From Aurantimonas marina (GTDB taxonomy: Bacteria; Pseudomonadota; Alphaproteobacteria; Rhizobiales; Rhizobiaceae), in assembly GCF_017183135.1 (NCBI RefSeq), contig NZ_JADDXW010000016.1, positions 19,718 to 83,717 of the forward strand: a stretch of DNA of 64,000 nucleotides. The letters are read 5' to 3'. Both the position numbers and the translations under genes were made by a program. The stretch's first letter is position 1, and each line of letters starts with the position of its first letter. The notes under the pieces are model-generated. The model ran no database searches. It saw only the letters and a list, made by a program, of their open reading frames with translations, and had not been told where the DNA came from. This document shows, in pieces, positions 9,177-18,269 of the stretch.

Positions 9177-10226
9177 TCAAGGTGCATCGACCGCGTATCC
9201 GCCGAGCGTATCCTTCACATAGAGGTCTTCGACCATCGTCTTGACGATGGCGACCAGGGGCACCGCGAGCGCCACGCCGATGAGGCCGAACAGGAGACCG
9301 AAAACCAGTTGCGATCCGAGTGTCAGGGCTGGGGGCAGGGCGGTTGCCCAGCGCTGCGCCATCGGCTGGGTGACGTTGCTTTCGACCCCTTGGATGATGA
9401 CGTAGACGATGAGACCGTAGAGAGCCATCTGCGGGCTGTCGGCAAAGCCCGCCAGAACGATGACGACGCCGGCAACGAAGGGTCCGAGCGTCGGCACGAA
9501 AGCCAGAAGCCCGGCCTGCAGCGCCAGCAGAAAGGCATTCGGCATTCCGATGGCCCAGAGTCCGACGAGCGACACCACGAAGACCGTTGCCATGGAGATG
9601 GCTTGCCCGGCCAGCCACATCGTCAACTGGTGCGCGCTATTGCACAGCGTTTCGGTGATGCGCGCGCGCCGTGGCTTGGGAAACAGGCTGACGATGCCGT
9701 GCCGATAAAGGTCCGGCTGCCACGAGACGAAGATGGCGATGAATACGACGACGAAGGCGTTGCCGAGACCGCCGAGAATGGCGTAGGCGGCATGCGAGGC
9801 CGAAGAGAACAGACCGGACGCGTTCGGCAGAAGCGGCTCGATGCCGCCTTCCGGCGTTCCCGTGCCCCCGGAGATACCGAAGTCCTGTAGCAGTGATGCC
9901 AGGCGCTGGATCTGTCCCGCGACGAGTTGGACCAGCTCGTTGAACTGCTGGACGATCACCACGCCGCCCCAGACGAAACCGGCCGTGATCAGCAGGAACA
10001 GCATGAGATAGGCGACCAGCAGCCCGAGGCGGCGAGGAACGCCGACGTATCGCAGGCCGGACGCGATACCAGTGAAGGTCGAGGCCAGCACCAGACCCGC
10101 CAGGATCAGGAAGAAGGCCAGCGAAGCCGTCCAGAAGACGAACAGCGCGATGCCGACGGCAGCGACGATTCCGGCGGCAATCAGGGTCTTGCGGGTAAAG
10201 GCCGCTTCGGCCGAGCTTTCCGCCAT
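9177..10226 (-). CDS. AI-2E family (PerM-type) membrane transporter
   Basis: A polytopic inner-membrane protein of 349 residues in the AI-2E transporter/PerM family, a group whose substrates are mostly unproven despite the name. Hydrophobic segments are near residues 14-33, 36-56 and 63-90, with a periplasmic region around 95-150 and four or five further helices. The end block LGSQLVFGLLFGLIGVALAV with VPLVAIV is the family signature. I start at MAESSAEAAF (10226), preceded by GAGGGG. An in-frame extension to 10280 exists but is not hydrophobic or conserved-looking. The stop codon is about 120 bases upstream of acs; a functional link to acs is not evident. Confidence 0.85.
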   Translation of the reverse strand: MAESSAEAAFTRKTLIAAGIVAAVGIALFVFWTASLAFFLILAGLVLASTFTGIASGLRYVGVPRRLGLLVAYLMLFLLITAGFVWGGVVIVQQFNELVQLVAGQIQRLASLLQDFGISGGTGTPEGGIEPLLPNASGLFSSASHAAYAILGGLGNAFVVVFIAIFVSWQPDLYRHGIVSLFPKPRRARITETLCNSAHQLTMWLAGQAISMATVFVVSLVGLWAIGMPNAFLLALQAGLLAFVPTLGPFVAGVVIVLAGFADSPQMALYGLIVYVIIQGVESNVTQPMAQRWATALPPALTLGSQLVFGLLFGLIGVALAVPLVAIVKTMVEDLYVKDTLGGYAVDAP

Positions 10227-10379
10227 TTCTATCCCCTCACTTTCATCCCGTCGCGGTTTCGCAGACAAAGGCTGGAACACTACCGCCGGTTCCTGACAGC
10301 ACTATCGGATTGCGGTGCGGCAAGACGTGTCGCAACGCATCGCTGCACGCCCGCGAAGGAGCGCCGGACAAACGGTCCG

Positions 10380-11054
10380 TCAGTCATAATCCCGCTCTCC
10401 GAAGATCGCCGAACCGACCCGCACGGATGTGGCGCCGAAGGCGATCGCCGTCTCGAAGTCGGCGGACATGCCCATCGACAGCTTTGCGACGCCCGCCTCG
10501 CCTGCGATCTTGGCCAGCAGCGCGAAGTGCGGGCCGGGATTTTCCTCGGCCGGCGGAATACACATCAGCCCCTCGATCTCCAGCCCATGGTCGGTCCGGC
10601 AGCGGGCGACGAAGGCCGCCGCCTCGCCCGGCGCGATACCGGCCTTTTGCGGCTCCTCGCCGGTATTGACCTGGACATAGAGGCGCGGATGCCGGTCCTG
10701 CTTGGCGTTTTCCTTGGCGATCGCAGCGGCGATCTTTTCCCGATCGACGCTCTCGATGACGTCGAACAGCGCCACCGCCTCACCGGCCTTGTTCGACTGC
10801 AACGGGCCGATCAGCCGCAACTCGATGTCGGGGAAGCGTTCGCGCAAGGCCGGCCATTTGGCCTTGGCCTCCTGCACCTTGTTTTCGCCGAAGATCCGCT
10901 GACCGGCCGCGATCACCGGCAGGATCGCGTTCGCGTCGTAGGTCTTGGAAACCGCCACGAGGTCGACCGCGTGCTCGGCTCGGCCCGCGTCGTTCGTCGC
11001 GGTGGCGATGCGTTCGCACACCGCCCGGTAGCGTTCGCCTGTCGTGTCGTCCAT
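10380..11054 (-). CDS. YggS/PROSC-family pyridoxal-phosphate homeostasis protein
   Basis: A 224-residue member of the PLPBP family, which has the alanine-racemase-like barrel without known catalysis. It buffers cellular PLP and affects amino-acid metabolism. Family motifs are present: DLVAVSKTYDA, with the PLP-binding lysine near residue 31, FGENKVQEA, LRLIGPLQSNKA, YVQVNTGEEPQKAG and the C-terminal LSMGMSADFETAIAFGAT. I prefer the start at 11054 because AAAAAGG then has suitable spacing; the ATG at 11060 abuts it. The gene is divergent from leuS. Confidence 0.93.
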   Translation of the reverse strand: MDDTTGERYRAVCERIATATNDAGRAEHAVDLVAVSKTYDANAILPVIAAGQRIFGENKVQEAKAKWPALRERFPDIELRLIGPLQSNKAGEAVALFDVIESVDREKIAAAIAKENAKQDRHPRLYVQVNTGEEPQKAGIAPGEAAAFVARCRTDHGLEIEGLMCIPPAEENPGPHFALLAKIAGEAGVAKLSMGMSADFETAIAFGATSVRVGSAIFGERDYD

Positions 11055-11219
11055 GCTCATCCTTTTTGCCGCTTCGGCGGCATTCAGCGCCGAATTTGCC
11101 GCGATTCGGCGAAATCTCGCCGGTTCGTGTTGAACGGGACGCGAACAACGGAGTAAGTCAAGCCGCATTGCCCACGCCCGACGGCCGCAGATGGCCGCGC
11201 CAGGATACCGACCCGCCGC

Positions 11220-13820
11220 ATGTCATCAGAACGCTACAACCCCCGCGCATCCGAATCCCGCTGGCAAAAGGCCTGGGAGGAGGCAAAACTCTTCGAGACC
11301 CGCACCGACGCAGGCGGCGAGACCTATTACGTCCTCGAAATGTTCCCCTATCCGTCCGGCCGCATCCATATGGGCCATGTGCGCAACTATGCCATGGGCG
11401 ACGTGGTGGCGCGCTACAAGCGGGCGAAGGGCTTCAACGTCCTGCATCCGATGGGCTGGGACGCCTTCGGCATGCCGGCCGAGAACGCCGCGATGCAGAA
11501 CAAGGTGCATCCGCGCGAATGGACCTATCAGAACATCGCCACCATGCGCGGCCAGCTCAAATCGATGGGCCTCTCGTTGGACTGGTCGCGGGAATTCGCC
11601 ACCTGCGACGTCGATTATTATCACCGCCAGCAGATCCTGTTCCTCGACTTCCTGGAGCACGGCCTCGCCTACCGCAAGAAATCCAAGGTCAATTGGGACC
11701 CAGTCGACCGGACGGTGCTGGCCAACGAGCAGGTGATCGACGGCAAGGGCTGGCGCTCCGGCGCCGAGGTCGAGAGCCGCGAGCTCACCCAGTGGTTCTT
11801 CAAGATCAGCGATTATGCCGAGGATCTCGACGCCGCGCTCGATACCATGCCCGGCTGGCCCGAGAAGGTCCGAACGATGCAGCGGAACTGGATCGGAAAG
11901 TCGCGCGGCATCGAGATTCCGTTCCCGCTCAAGGCCCCTCTGGCCGGACACGATGCGATCACCTGCTTCTCCACGCGGCCGGACACCTTGCACGGTGCGA
12001 GTTTCCTTGCCATCTCTCCCGATCATCCGCTGTCGATCGCGCTCGAGGCCGGGAATGCCGGCCTCGCCGCCTTCAATGCCGAATGCCGCCGCGTCGGGAC
12101 TTCAGAGGAAGCCTTGGAGAAGGCGGAGAAGCGCGGCTTCGACACCGGTCTGAAGGTCCGTCATCCCACCGAGGACCGCGATCTATCGGTTTGGGTCGGA
12201 AATTTCGTCCTGATAGGCTACGGAACCGGCGCAGTGTTCGGCTGTCCGGCGCACGATCAGCGCGATCTCGACTTCGCTCGCACATACGGCTTGCCGGTTC
12301 GTAATGCGTTCTTTCTGCCGGGTGACGAAACACCTGTGGAGGCCGAGGCGCTCGTCCCGCCGAAGTCGGAAACGGTGGTCTTTGTCGATCACTTCGCCGG
12401 CCTCGCGGAGCTGACGAGCCAAGAGGCGATCGACCGCACGATCGACTGGTTTGAGGCCGAGGGCCTGGGCAAGGGTGTCACGCGCTACCGCCTGCGCGAC
12501 TGGGGCATCTCGCGCCAGCGCTACTGGGGCTGTCCGATTCCGGTGCTGCATTGCGAGGCTTGCGGCGTCGTACCGGAAGCCAAGGCAAACCTTCCCGTCA
12601 AGCTGCCCGACGACATCGATTTCGACAAGCCCGGCAATCCGCTCGACCGGCACGCGACCTGGCGCGATGCCACCTGCCCGCAATGCGGCGGCAAGGCGCG
12701 GCGCGAGACTGACACGATGGACACCTTCGTCGATTCCTCGTGGTATTTCGCCCGCTTCACCGCACCCCATGCGGACGCACCGACCGACCCGCAGGCCGCC
12801 AATGCCTGGCTGCCGGTCGACCAGTATATCGGTGGCATCGAGCACGCGATCCTGCATCTTCTCTATTCCCGCTTCTTCGTCCGGGCGATGCGGTCTTGCG
12901 GCCATCTCGATCTCGATGAGCCGTTCAAGGGCCTGTTCACCCAAGGCATGGTGGTCCACGAGACCTATCGTGAAGGCCGCGAGTTTGTACCCCCGGCCGA
13001 GGTGGCGATCGCGGAAAGCGAGACCGGCCGCATTGCGACCCGGATCTCGACCGGTGCGCGGCTGGAAATCGGCGGCATCGAAAAGATGTCGAAATCGAAG
13101 AAGAACGTGGTCGATCCGGATGACATCATCGCCTCCTACGGCGCCGACACCGCGCGCTGGTTCATGCTGTCGGATTCGCCCCCCGACCGCGACGTCATCT
13201 GGACTGAGGCCGGCGTCGAGGGCGCCTATCGCTTCGTGCAGCGGCTGTGGCGGCTGGTTGCCGACACCGCGCCGCGCCTTGCCGGGGCGCCTGAGCAAGG
13301 TTCCGGCGACGACGCGTCCGTCTTGGCGATCCGCCGTGCCGCGCATCGCACCGCCGCAGGCGTTGCTGATGACATCGAGCGTCTGGCCTTCAACAAGGCG
13401 GTGGCGCGGATCTACGAGCTCGTAAACACCCTCGCCGCGTCCCTTCCCAAGGTTTCCGGCGACAGAGACCCGGCTATGAAGGGCGCGGCACGCGAGGCGC
13501 TGTCGATTCTCGTCCGCCTGATCGCGCCAATGATGCCGCATCTGGCCGAGGCGTGCTGGGCCGAACTGGGCGAAGCGGGACTCGTCGCCGCGGCGTCCTG
13601 GCCGAGCGTCGACCCGGCGCTGTTGCGCGACGACACGATCACGCTTCCCGTCCAGATCAACGGCAAGAAGCGCGGTGACTTGACCATGCCGGTCGCGGCC
13701 GGCAAACCTGACGTGGAGCAAGCAGCGCTGGCGCTCGACTTCGTCCAGTCGGCGCTGGCCGGCAACGCGCCGAAGCGTGTTGTGGTCGTCCCCGGGAGAA
13801 TTGTGAATGTCGTCCTCTGA
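11220..13820 (+). CDS. leuS: Leucyl-tRNA synthetase
   Basis: A class I aminoacyl-tRNA synthetase charging tRNA-Leu, 866 residues, normal bacterial length. The HIGH-type motif appears as HMGH at residues 50-53. The CP1 editing domain follows (including [20 protein letters not shown], with the T-rich editing site). The class I KMSKS motif is near residue 622, and the zinc-like cysteines are in [12 protein letters not shown] and CPQCGG. It is the first gene of a leuS-lptE-holA operon. The last codons overlap the lptE start by 14 bases, implying translational coupling. Confidence 0.98.
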   Translation: MSSERYNPRASESRWQKAWEEAKLFETRTDAGGETYYVLEMFPYPSGRIHMGHVRNYAMGDVVARYKRAKGFNVLHPMGWDAFGMPAENAAMQNKVHPREWTYQNIATMRGQLKSMGLSLDWSREFATCDVDYYHRQQILFLDFLEHGLAYRKKSKVNWDPVDRTVLANEQVIDGKGWRSGAEVESRELTQWFFKISDYAEDLDAALDTMPGWPEKVRTMQRNWIGKSRGIEIPFPLKAPLAGHDAITCFSTRPDTLHGASFLAISPDHPLSIALEAGNAGLAAFNAECRRVGTSEEALEKAEKRGFDTGLKVRHPTEDRDLSVWVGNFVLIGYGTGAVFGCPAHDQRDLDFARTYGLPVRNAFFLPGDETPVEAEALVPPKSETVVFVDHFAGLAELTSQEAIDRTIDWFEAEGLGKGVTRYRLRDWGISRQRYWGCPIPVLHCEACGVVPEAKANLPVKLPDDIDFDKPGNPLDRHATWRDATCPQCGGKARRETDTMDTFVDSSWYFARFTAPHADAPTDPQAANAWLPVDQYIGGIEHAILHLLYSRFFVRAMRSCGHLDLDEPFKGLFTQGMVVHETYREGREFVPPAEVAIAESETGRIATRISTGARLEIGGIEKMSKSKKNVVDPDDIIASYGADTARWFMLSDSPPDRDVIWTEAGVEGAYRFVQRLWRLVADTAPRLAGAPEQGSGDDASVLAIRRAAHRTAAGVADDIERLAFNKAVARIYELVNTLAASLPKVSGDRDPAMKGAAREALSILVRLIAPMMPHLAEACWAELGEAGLVAAASWPSVDPALLRDDTITLPVQINGKKRGDLTMPVAAGKPDVEQAALALDFVQSALAGNAPKRVVVVPGRIVNVVL

Positions 13821-14355
13821 TCCGCTTCGATCCCGCGCCCTTGTGGCTGTTGGCCTTGCCTTGGTGGTCCTGGCCCTGCCGGCCTGCACCCTCCGCCCGC
13901 TTTATGCCTCGGCCGGCAATTCAGACATGCTTGCGCCCGGCGGCGCCTTGGCAGCGTTGCGTGGCCGCATCGCCGTTTCGGAAGCCAATTCGCGAACCGA
14001 TCAGATCGTCCGCAACGCCCTCCTGTCGCGCCTGAACCAAGGAACGCGGGTGGCCCAGCCGCTCTACGAGGTCCGCCTCACCGTCACCGGCGGCGAAGTC
14101 GGCATTACTATCGAAGCGGGAGGCGCGCTCAGCTCCTCCCTCTACCGCATGACTGGGCGATATCAGTTGGTCCGGATGTCTGACAATCAGGTGGTCGAGA
14201 CAGCCAGCCGCACGGCGACAGTGCCCTTCGATCGGACCGCGCAGCTCTATCAAAGTCAGCGCGCGCTCATCGACGCGCGCCAGCAGGCAGGCGAGGATGT
14301 CGCGGCCCAGCTCGAGATTGCGCTCGTGCGCGCGCTCGAGAAGGCCGGCGTCTGA
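13807..14355 (+). CDS. lptE: LPS-assembly lipoprotein LptE
   Basis: An outer-membrane lipoprotein that plugs the LptD barrel for lipopolysaccharide insertion. It has a lipoprotein signal peptide with lipobox ALPAC (Cys near residue 27), followed by TLRPLYAS, the conserved start of mature LptE in alphaproteobacteria. The remaining 150 residues fit the family in length and show the characteristic [15 protein letters not shown] strand region. The position between leuS and holA with overlapping reading frames is the standard LptE neighbourhood, which supports the call more than sequence identity alone does. Confidence 0.9.
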   Translation: MSSSDPLRSRALVAVGLALVVLALPACTLRPLYASAGNSDMLAPGGALAALRGRIAVSEANSRTDQIVRNALLSRLNQGTRVAQPLYEVRLTVTGGEVGITIEAGGALSSSLYRMTGRYQLVRMSDNQVVETASRTATVPFDRTAQLYQSQRALIDARQQAGEDVAAQLEIALVRALEKAGV

Positions 14356-14436
14356 CGACAAGGACCGTCACCGACGTGCAGGGCGCTCGATGATGAAGGA
14401 AATTGGCGCGACAGATCGCAAGGACGGACTCGGATA

Positions 14437-15486
14437 ATGGCGCAAAAGAAGGCGGGCGAGGTCGAGGCGTTCCTCTCCCGTCCCGATTTTTCGTTTCCGG
14501 TCATCCTGCTTTACGGCCCCGATCCCGGTCTCGTCGCCGAACGCTCCGCCAAGATCGCCGAGATGTCCGGCGTCGACCGCAACGACCCCTTCGCGGCTGT
14601 GACGCTGGCGGCCGACGAGTTGGAAAAGGATATCGGCCGGCTCTATGACGAAGCCCGGACTGTGTCCCTGTTCGGCGGACGCCGTCTCATTTGTGTGCGT
14701 GGCGCCGGCGCCGGCAAGGGTCTGGCGGAAGCGGTCGGCGATCTGGCGGCTTCGCAGCTGGAAGGCGCCCTCGTCATCGTCGAAGCCGGCGACCTCAAGA
14801 AGAGCGCCGCGCTACGAAACAACGTCGAGCGCGGACGATTCGCCATGGCGCTGCCCTGTTACCAGGACGAAGGCAGGGTGATCGACAGGATGATCGACGA
14901 GGAATTCGGCCAAAGCGGGCTATCGATCGGCCGGGAGGCGCGCGACGAACTGCGCGCCCGCCTCGGAGCCAATCGTCTTGCCTCACGCGGCGAAGTCCGC
15001 AAACTCTGTCTCTACGCTCTGGGCGCGCCGTCGGTGACCGAGGCCGACGTCCGGGCGGTCGTCGGCGACGTTTCGGCGGACACGCTGGAAGAGACCATCG
15101 ACGCCGCGGCGAGCGGGGACGTCAAGCGCCTGCCGCATCTCATCGGCCGACTGGTGTCCGCCGGCACCGCCACCTTCCAGCTTCACCAGAATCTGTTGCG
15201 CTATTTCCAGCAGCTGCAGACCATGCGCGAGATGATCGAACGCGGCGGCGAGCCGATCGGGCGGGTGGTCGAGCGGCGACGGCCGCATTTTCGCCGCAAG
15301 GCGGCTCTCGAGGCCGCGCTGGCGGCTTGGCCGCTGGAAGAGATCACCGCGATTCTCCAGCGGATCGAGCGGGACATCCTGACGAGCCGCAGGGAAGGCG
15401 GGCTCGCCTCGACGATCACCCAGAAGACCTTGCTCGACATCGCCGTCGAGGCGGCCCGGCTGCGCGCCCGGGGCAGCCGCGCCTGA
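14437..15486 (+). CDS. holA: DNA polymerase III delta subunit
   Basis: The clamp-loader delta subunit that opens the beta sliding clamp, 349 residues. The N-terminal segment FPVILLYGPDPGLVAERSAKI is the degenerate AAA+ P-loop region of HolA. The C-terminal helical collar domain carries FQLHQNLLRYFQQLQTMREM and FRRKAALEAALAAW, characteristic of alphaproteobacterial HolA. It lies 81 bases after lptE, in the leuS operon, and is convergent with parB. A small palindrome (GCCTGACATCAGGC) overlaps its stop codon but has no T tract. Confidence 0.95.
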   Translation: MAQKKAGEVEAFLSRPDFSFPVILLYGPDPGLVAERSAKIAEMSGVDRNDPFAAVTLAADELEKDIGRLYDEARTVSLFGGRRLICVRGAGAGKGLAEAVGDLAASQLEGALVIVEAGDLKKSAALRNNVERGRFAMALPCYQDEGRVIDRMIDEEFGQSGLSIGREARDELRARLGANRLASRGEVRKLCLYALGAPSVTEADVRAVVGDVSADTLEETIDAAASGDVKRLPHLIGRLVSAGTATFQLHQNLLRYFQQLQTMREMIERGGEPIGRVVERRRPHFRRKAALEAALAAWPLEEITAILQRIERDILTSRREGGLASTITQKTLLDIAVEAARLRARGSRA

Positions 15487-15533
15487 CATCAGGCCAGACG
15501 ACACCGCCCTAGGCGGCATCGAACGCCATCTTT

Positions 15534-15549
15534 TGTTTCACGTGAGTCA
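15534..15549. promoter_or_regulatory. parS: parS-like site, GAGTC variant
   Basis: TGTTTCACGTGAGTCA differs from the parS consensus at two positions of the right arm (14 of 16). It lies in the holA-parB convergent intergenic region. The altered arm creates GAGTC, a CcrM-type GANTC site. The same 14 bases recur at 20756 and 24563. Confidence 0.65.
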
Positions 15550-15572
15550 TGCGGCCACCCGGACGTGGTCGG

Positions 15573-16547
15573 TCAGAGCTCCCGCACCCGCGGCGCCTGT
15601 TCAACCCGGCGTTGTGCCCGCGTCTGCAGCAGGCCACAGATCTCGTCGAGCTGCTCGAGATCAGCATAGTCGATGCGGATGGAGCCGCGCTCCCCATCGA
15701 CGCGGATTTCCACCGGCATGCCGAGTGCCTGCGCCAGAAGATTCTCCAGCGCCATGACATCGGCATCGCGCTCGGCAGCCGCTTTGCGCTTGCCTTTGCG
15801 CGCGGGCTTGGCAGGCCGGTCTTCCACCGCCTCGGTAGGTTTGCGGGCGAGATCCTCCGCCTCGCGCACACTCAAGCCGCGCGACACGATTTCATTCGCC
15901 AGCGCGAGCGGATCATCGGCGGTCACGACGGTCCGCGCCGCGCCGGGCGACAGCGTGCCGGCCACCACCATGCCGCGCACTTCCTCCGGCAATTTCAGCA
16001 ATCGCAGCGTGTTGGCGACGTGGCTGCGGCTTTTGCCGAGCACGTCGGCGAGATCGGACTGGGTGTAGCCGTGTTCATCGATCAGCGTCTCGTAGGCTTG
16101 TGCCTCTTCGACCGCGTTTAAATCGGCGCGCTGGACGTTTTCGATGATCGCGATTTCGAGCGACTGACGATCGCCGATGTCGCGCAGCACGACCGGGACC
16201 TCGCTGAGGCCGGCGGCCCGGGCGGCGCGCCAGCGTCGTTCGCCGGCGACGATCTCGAACGCCTCCGGCTGGCCAGGCTTGGGACGCAGCAGCAGCGGCT
16301 GGACCACACCATGATTCCTGATCGAGGCGGCAAGATCGTTGAGATCGGCCTCATCGAAGCGGCGGCGCGGATTGTTGGGGTTGGGCGAAATCCTGTCCAA
16401 AGCGACGAAGCGCTCGGCCGGAATCGCGGCCGGCGCTGCCTCCGATCCGCCATGGCCTGGCATCGGCCTCGGAGGCATGACGCCGCCAGTCCCGATCAGC
16501 GAGGCGAGGCCGCGTCCCAGCCGCTGCCGCGATTTATCTTCGTTCAT
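15573..16547 (-). CDS. parB: Chromosome-partitioning protein ParB
   Basis: A CTP-dependent clamp that loads at parS and spreads over neighbouring DNA. The N-terminal RLGRGLASLIGT peptide is the ParA-stimulating region. The ParB/Srx CTPase domain shows NPNNPRRRFDEADL, then EIVAGERRWRAARAAGL (the GERRxRA CTP motif), and the HTH domain shows YTQSDLADVLGKSRSHVANTLRLL. The start at 16547 (MNEDKSRQRL) is chosen because the frame further upstream to 16697 overlaps parA and is not family-like. It is 74 bases downstream of parA in the same operon. Several parS sites lie in the surrounding 45 kb, including one in the adjacent rsmG. Confidence 0.97.
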   Translation of the reverse strand: MNEDKSRQRLGRGLASLIGTGGVMPPRPMPGHGGSEAAPAAIPAERFVALDRISPNPNNPRRRFDEADLNDLAASIRNHGVVQPLLLRPKPGQPEAFEIVAGERRWRAARAAGLSEVPVVLRDIGDRQSLEIAIIENVQRADLNAVEEAQAYETLIDEHGYTQSDLADVLGKSRSHVANTLRLLKLPEEVRGMVVAGTLSPGAARTVVTADDPLALANEIVSRGLSVREAEDLARKPTEAVEDRPAKPARKGKRKAAAERDADVMALENLLAQALGMPVEIRVDGERGSIRIDYADLEQLDEICGLLQTRAQRRVEQAPRVREL

Positions 16548-16621
16548 CCTCGTTTCCCCGCTTCTATCGGCTCGGTTTCCGCGAAATTCCGCCTCGGACG
16601 GCGACCCGCCATCGCGCCCCG

Positions 16622-17431
16622 TCACGCGGCCACCAGCCGTCGTTCGCGCCGAATGATTTCCGACGCTAGGCGAATATATGCCTGACTGCCCGGACATTTC
16701 ATGTCGTAGAGGACGACGGGTTTGCCGAAAGACGGCGCTTCCGAAACCCGCACATTGCGCGGGATGATCGTCTCGTAGACATGTTCACCCATATAGGAGC
16801 GCACGTCCCGGACCACCTGGGCCGCCAGATTGTTACGCCCGTCATACATCGTCAAGACGATCCCGTGCAGTGCCAGTGCCGGGTTCAGGGTATCGCGAAC
16901 CTGCTCGACCGTCTGTAGCAACTGGCTGAGACCTTCCAGCGCGAAGAACTCGCACTGCAGCGGAACCAGGATCGAATCCGCCGCCGCCATGGCGTTGATC
17001 GTGAGGAGATTCAGGGATGGCGGACAATCGATCAGGACGAAATCGAACAGCGGCGTGTCGACCTGATGGAAATGCAGGGCATCGCGCAGCCGATAAGCGC
17101 GGCCGGGCGCACCGGAAATCTCCATCTCCAAGCCCAGGAGATCGAGCGTCGACGGGATGATCGACAGGCTCGGCACCGCCGTTGCCATCGCTGCCTCGGT
17201 AACCGAGACGTTTTCCATCAGAACGTCGTAGGAGGAGACGTCGCGATCGTCCTTTTCGATCCCCAGCCCAGTCGAGGCATTGCCCTGGGGATCGAGGTCG
17301 ATGAGCAACGTCCGCTTGCCGATCGCGGCAAGGGCGGTGGCGAGGTTGATGGCGGTCGTGGTCTTGCCGACTCCACCCTTCTGATTGGCTATGGTGATGA
17401 TCCGCATCGGCTGCCCGCTAGTCGCATCCAT
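16622..17431 (-). CDS. parA: Chromosome-partitioning ATPase ParA
   Basis: A Walker-type ATPase of the ParA/Soj/MinD class that moves ParB-bound origins toward the pole. The deviant Walker A KGGVGKTT with its signature lysine, the switch motif LIDLDPQGNASTGLG and the DFVLIDCPPSLNLLT Walker B region are all visible. The 269-residue length, with no N-terminal HTH, is the chromosomal rather than plasmid type. Translation could start at MDATSGQP (17431) or at MRIITIANQ (17407). It belongs to the rsmG-parA-parB series downstream of mnmG. Confidence 0.97.
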   Translation of the reverse strand: MDATSGQPMRIITIANQKGGVGKTTTAINLATALAAIGKRTLLIDLDPQGNASTGLGIEKDDRDVSSYDVLMENVSVTEAAMATAVPSLSIIPSTLDLLGLEMEISGAPGRAYRLRDALHFHQVDTPLFDFVLIDCPPSLNLLTINAMAAADSILVPLQCEFFALEGLSQLLQTVEQVRDTLNPALALHGIVLTMYDGRNNLAAQVVRDVRSYMGEHVYETIIPRNVRVSEAPSFGKPVVLYDMKCPGSQAYIRLASEIIRRERRLVAA

Positions 17432-17537
17432 CGGTCGCCTCCCGCATCGTTACGATGGCGGCGCACTTGCCAGCCATCACGGCTTGCCTCAAGGCCCGCC
17501 GGATAACGATCTCGACCCCGGGGGCGCATGGCGTAGC

Positions 17538-18269
17538 CTAACGCCGCGCGATGTTGCCGATGTCGAGGACGACCGAACCATCCTCGAGGTTCGATTCATG
17601 CTTTACCACGGTGAATCGCCAATGGGCAGCCGCTTGGTTAATTTCCTGTTCATGATTGCGACCCTTTTGAAAAAAGCACCGCGCCGACGTCCTGATATGA
17701 GGCGCCACCATCGCCAACAGCTCCGGAAGCGTCGCCAAGGCCCGCGCGGTCACTAAATCCGCCGCTCCCAGCGCCGCGCCGCAATCCTCGATCCGGGCGG
17801 CGTGAACCGTCCCGTCGAGACCGAGTCCGCGCTGGACGGCGCGCAGGAAAGCCGCCTTCTTAGCGTTGCTCTCGACCAAATCGACGAGACCGCCCTGGTC
17901 CGCCCGCGCCGCAGCCACGACAAGGCCGGGAAGCCCCGCACCGGATCCCAGATCGACGCAGCGCTGAAACGGCGGCAGGAGGCGCTCCAGCACCAGCGAA
18001 TCAGCGACGTGGCGCGACCAAACATCGCCGATCGTCGCCGGGGCGACGAGGTTGATGTGGCGCTGCCATTCGGTCAGCAGGGCGACATATTGATCCAGAC
18101 ACGCCAGCGTTTCACGTGAAACATCGCGGTTTTCGAGAAACTGGGCACGCCCCTCCGCCTGTTGCGCCGCCACTTCGGCGGGCCGCGGCGCGGCTTTGCG
18201 CTTTGGTTTGGCCGCGGGCTGCCGCTCCGGCGGAAAAGGCTTTCGCTCACGCCGCACGAACGACCTCAC
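17538..18269 (-). CDS. rsmG: 16S rRNA (guanine-N7) methyltransferase
   Basis: Methylates G527 of 16S rRNA. The SAM-binding region [16 protein letters not shown] and the [20 protein letters not shown] block identify GidB/RsmG. The first 40 residues are basic and proline/alanine-rich, an extension beyond the usual N-terminus. The sequence [10 protein letters not shown] is encoded across a parS site at 18108-18123, a known arrangement in many bacteria in which the gidB start region doubles as a ParB site. The start ATG overlaps the 3' end of mnmG by 23 bases, so the pair is cotranscribed. Confidence 0.95.
   Translation of the reverse strand: MRSFVRRERKPFPPERQPAAKPKRKAAPRPAEVAAQQAEGRAQFLENRDVSRETLACLDQYVALLTEWQRHINLVAPATIGDVWSRHVADSLVLERLLPPFQRCVDLGSGAGLPGLVVAAARADQGGLVDLVESNAKKAAFLRAVQRGLGLDGTVHAARIEDCGAALGAADLVTARALATLPELLAMVAPHIRTSARCFFQKGRNHEQEINQAAAHWRFTVVKHESNLEDGSVVLDIGNIARR
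18108..18123. promoter_or_regulatory. parS: parS site inside rsmG coding sequence
   Basis: CGTTTCACGTGAAACA matches 15 of 16 consensus positions with the complete 14-base palindrome. It is read through by rsmG as codons for VSRET. Confidence 0.88.

Noticed and set aside
7313..9244. A 643-codon open frame opposite acs
   Set aside because: It mirrors the codon structure of acs, has no family features, and the Acs motifs are unambiguous.
12183..13889. A 568-codon open frame opposite leuS
   Set aside because: Shadow of leuS; the sense strand holds all the synthetase motifs.
15481..15494. GCCTGACATCAGGC palindrome at the holA stop as a terminator
   Set aside because: The stem is only six pairs with a two-base loop and no T tract.
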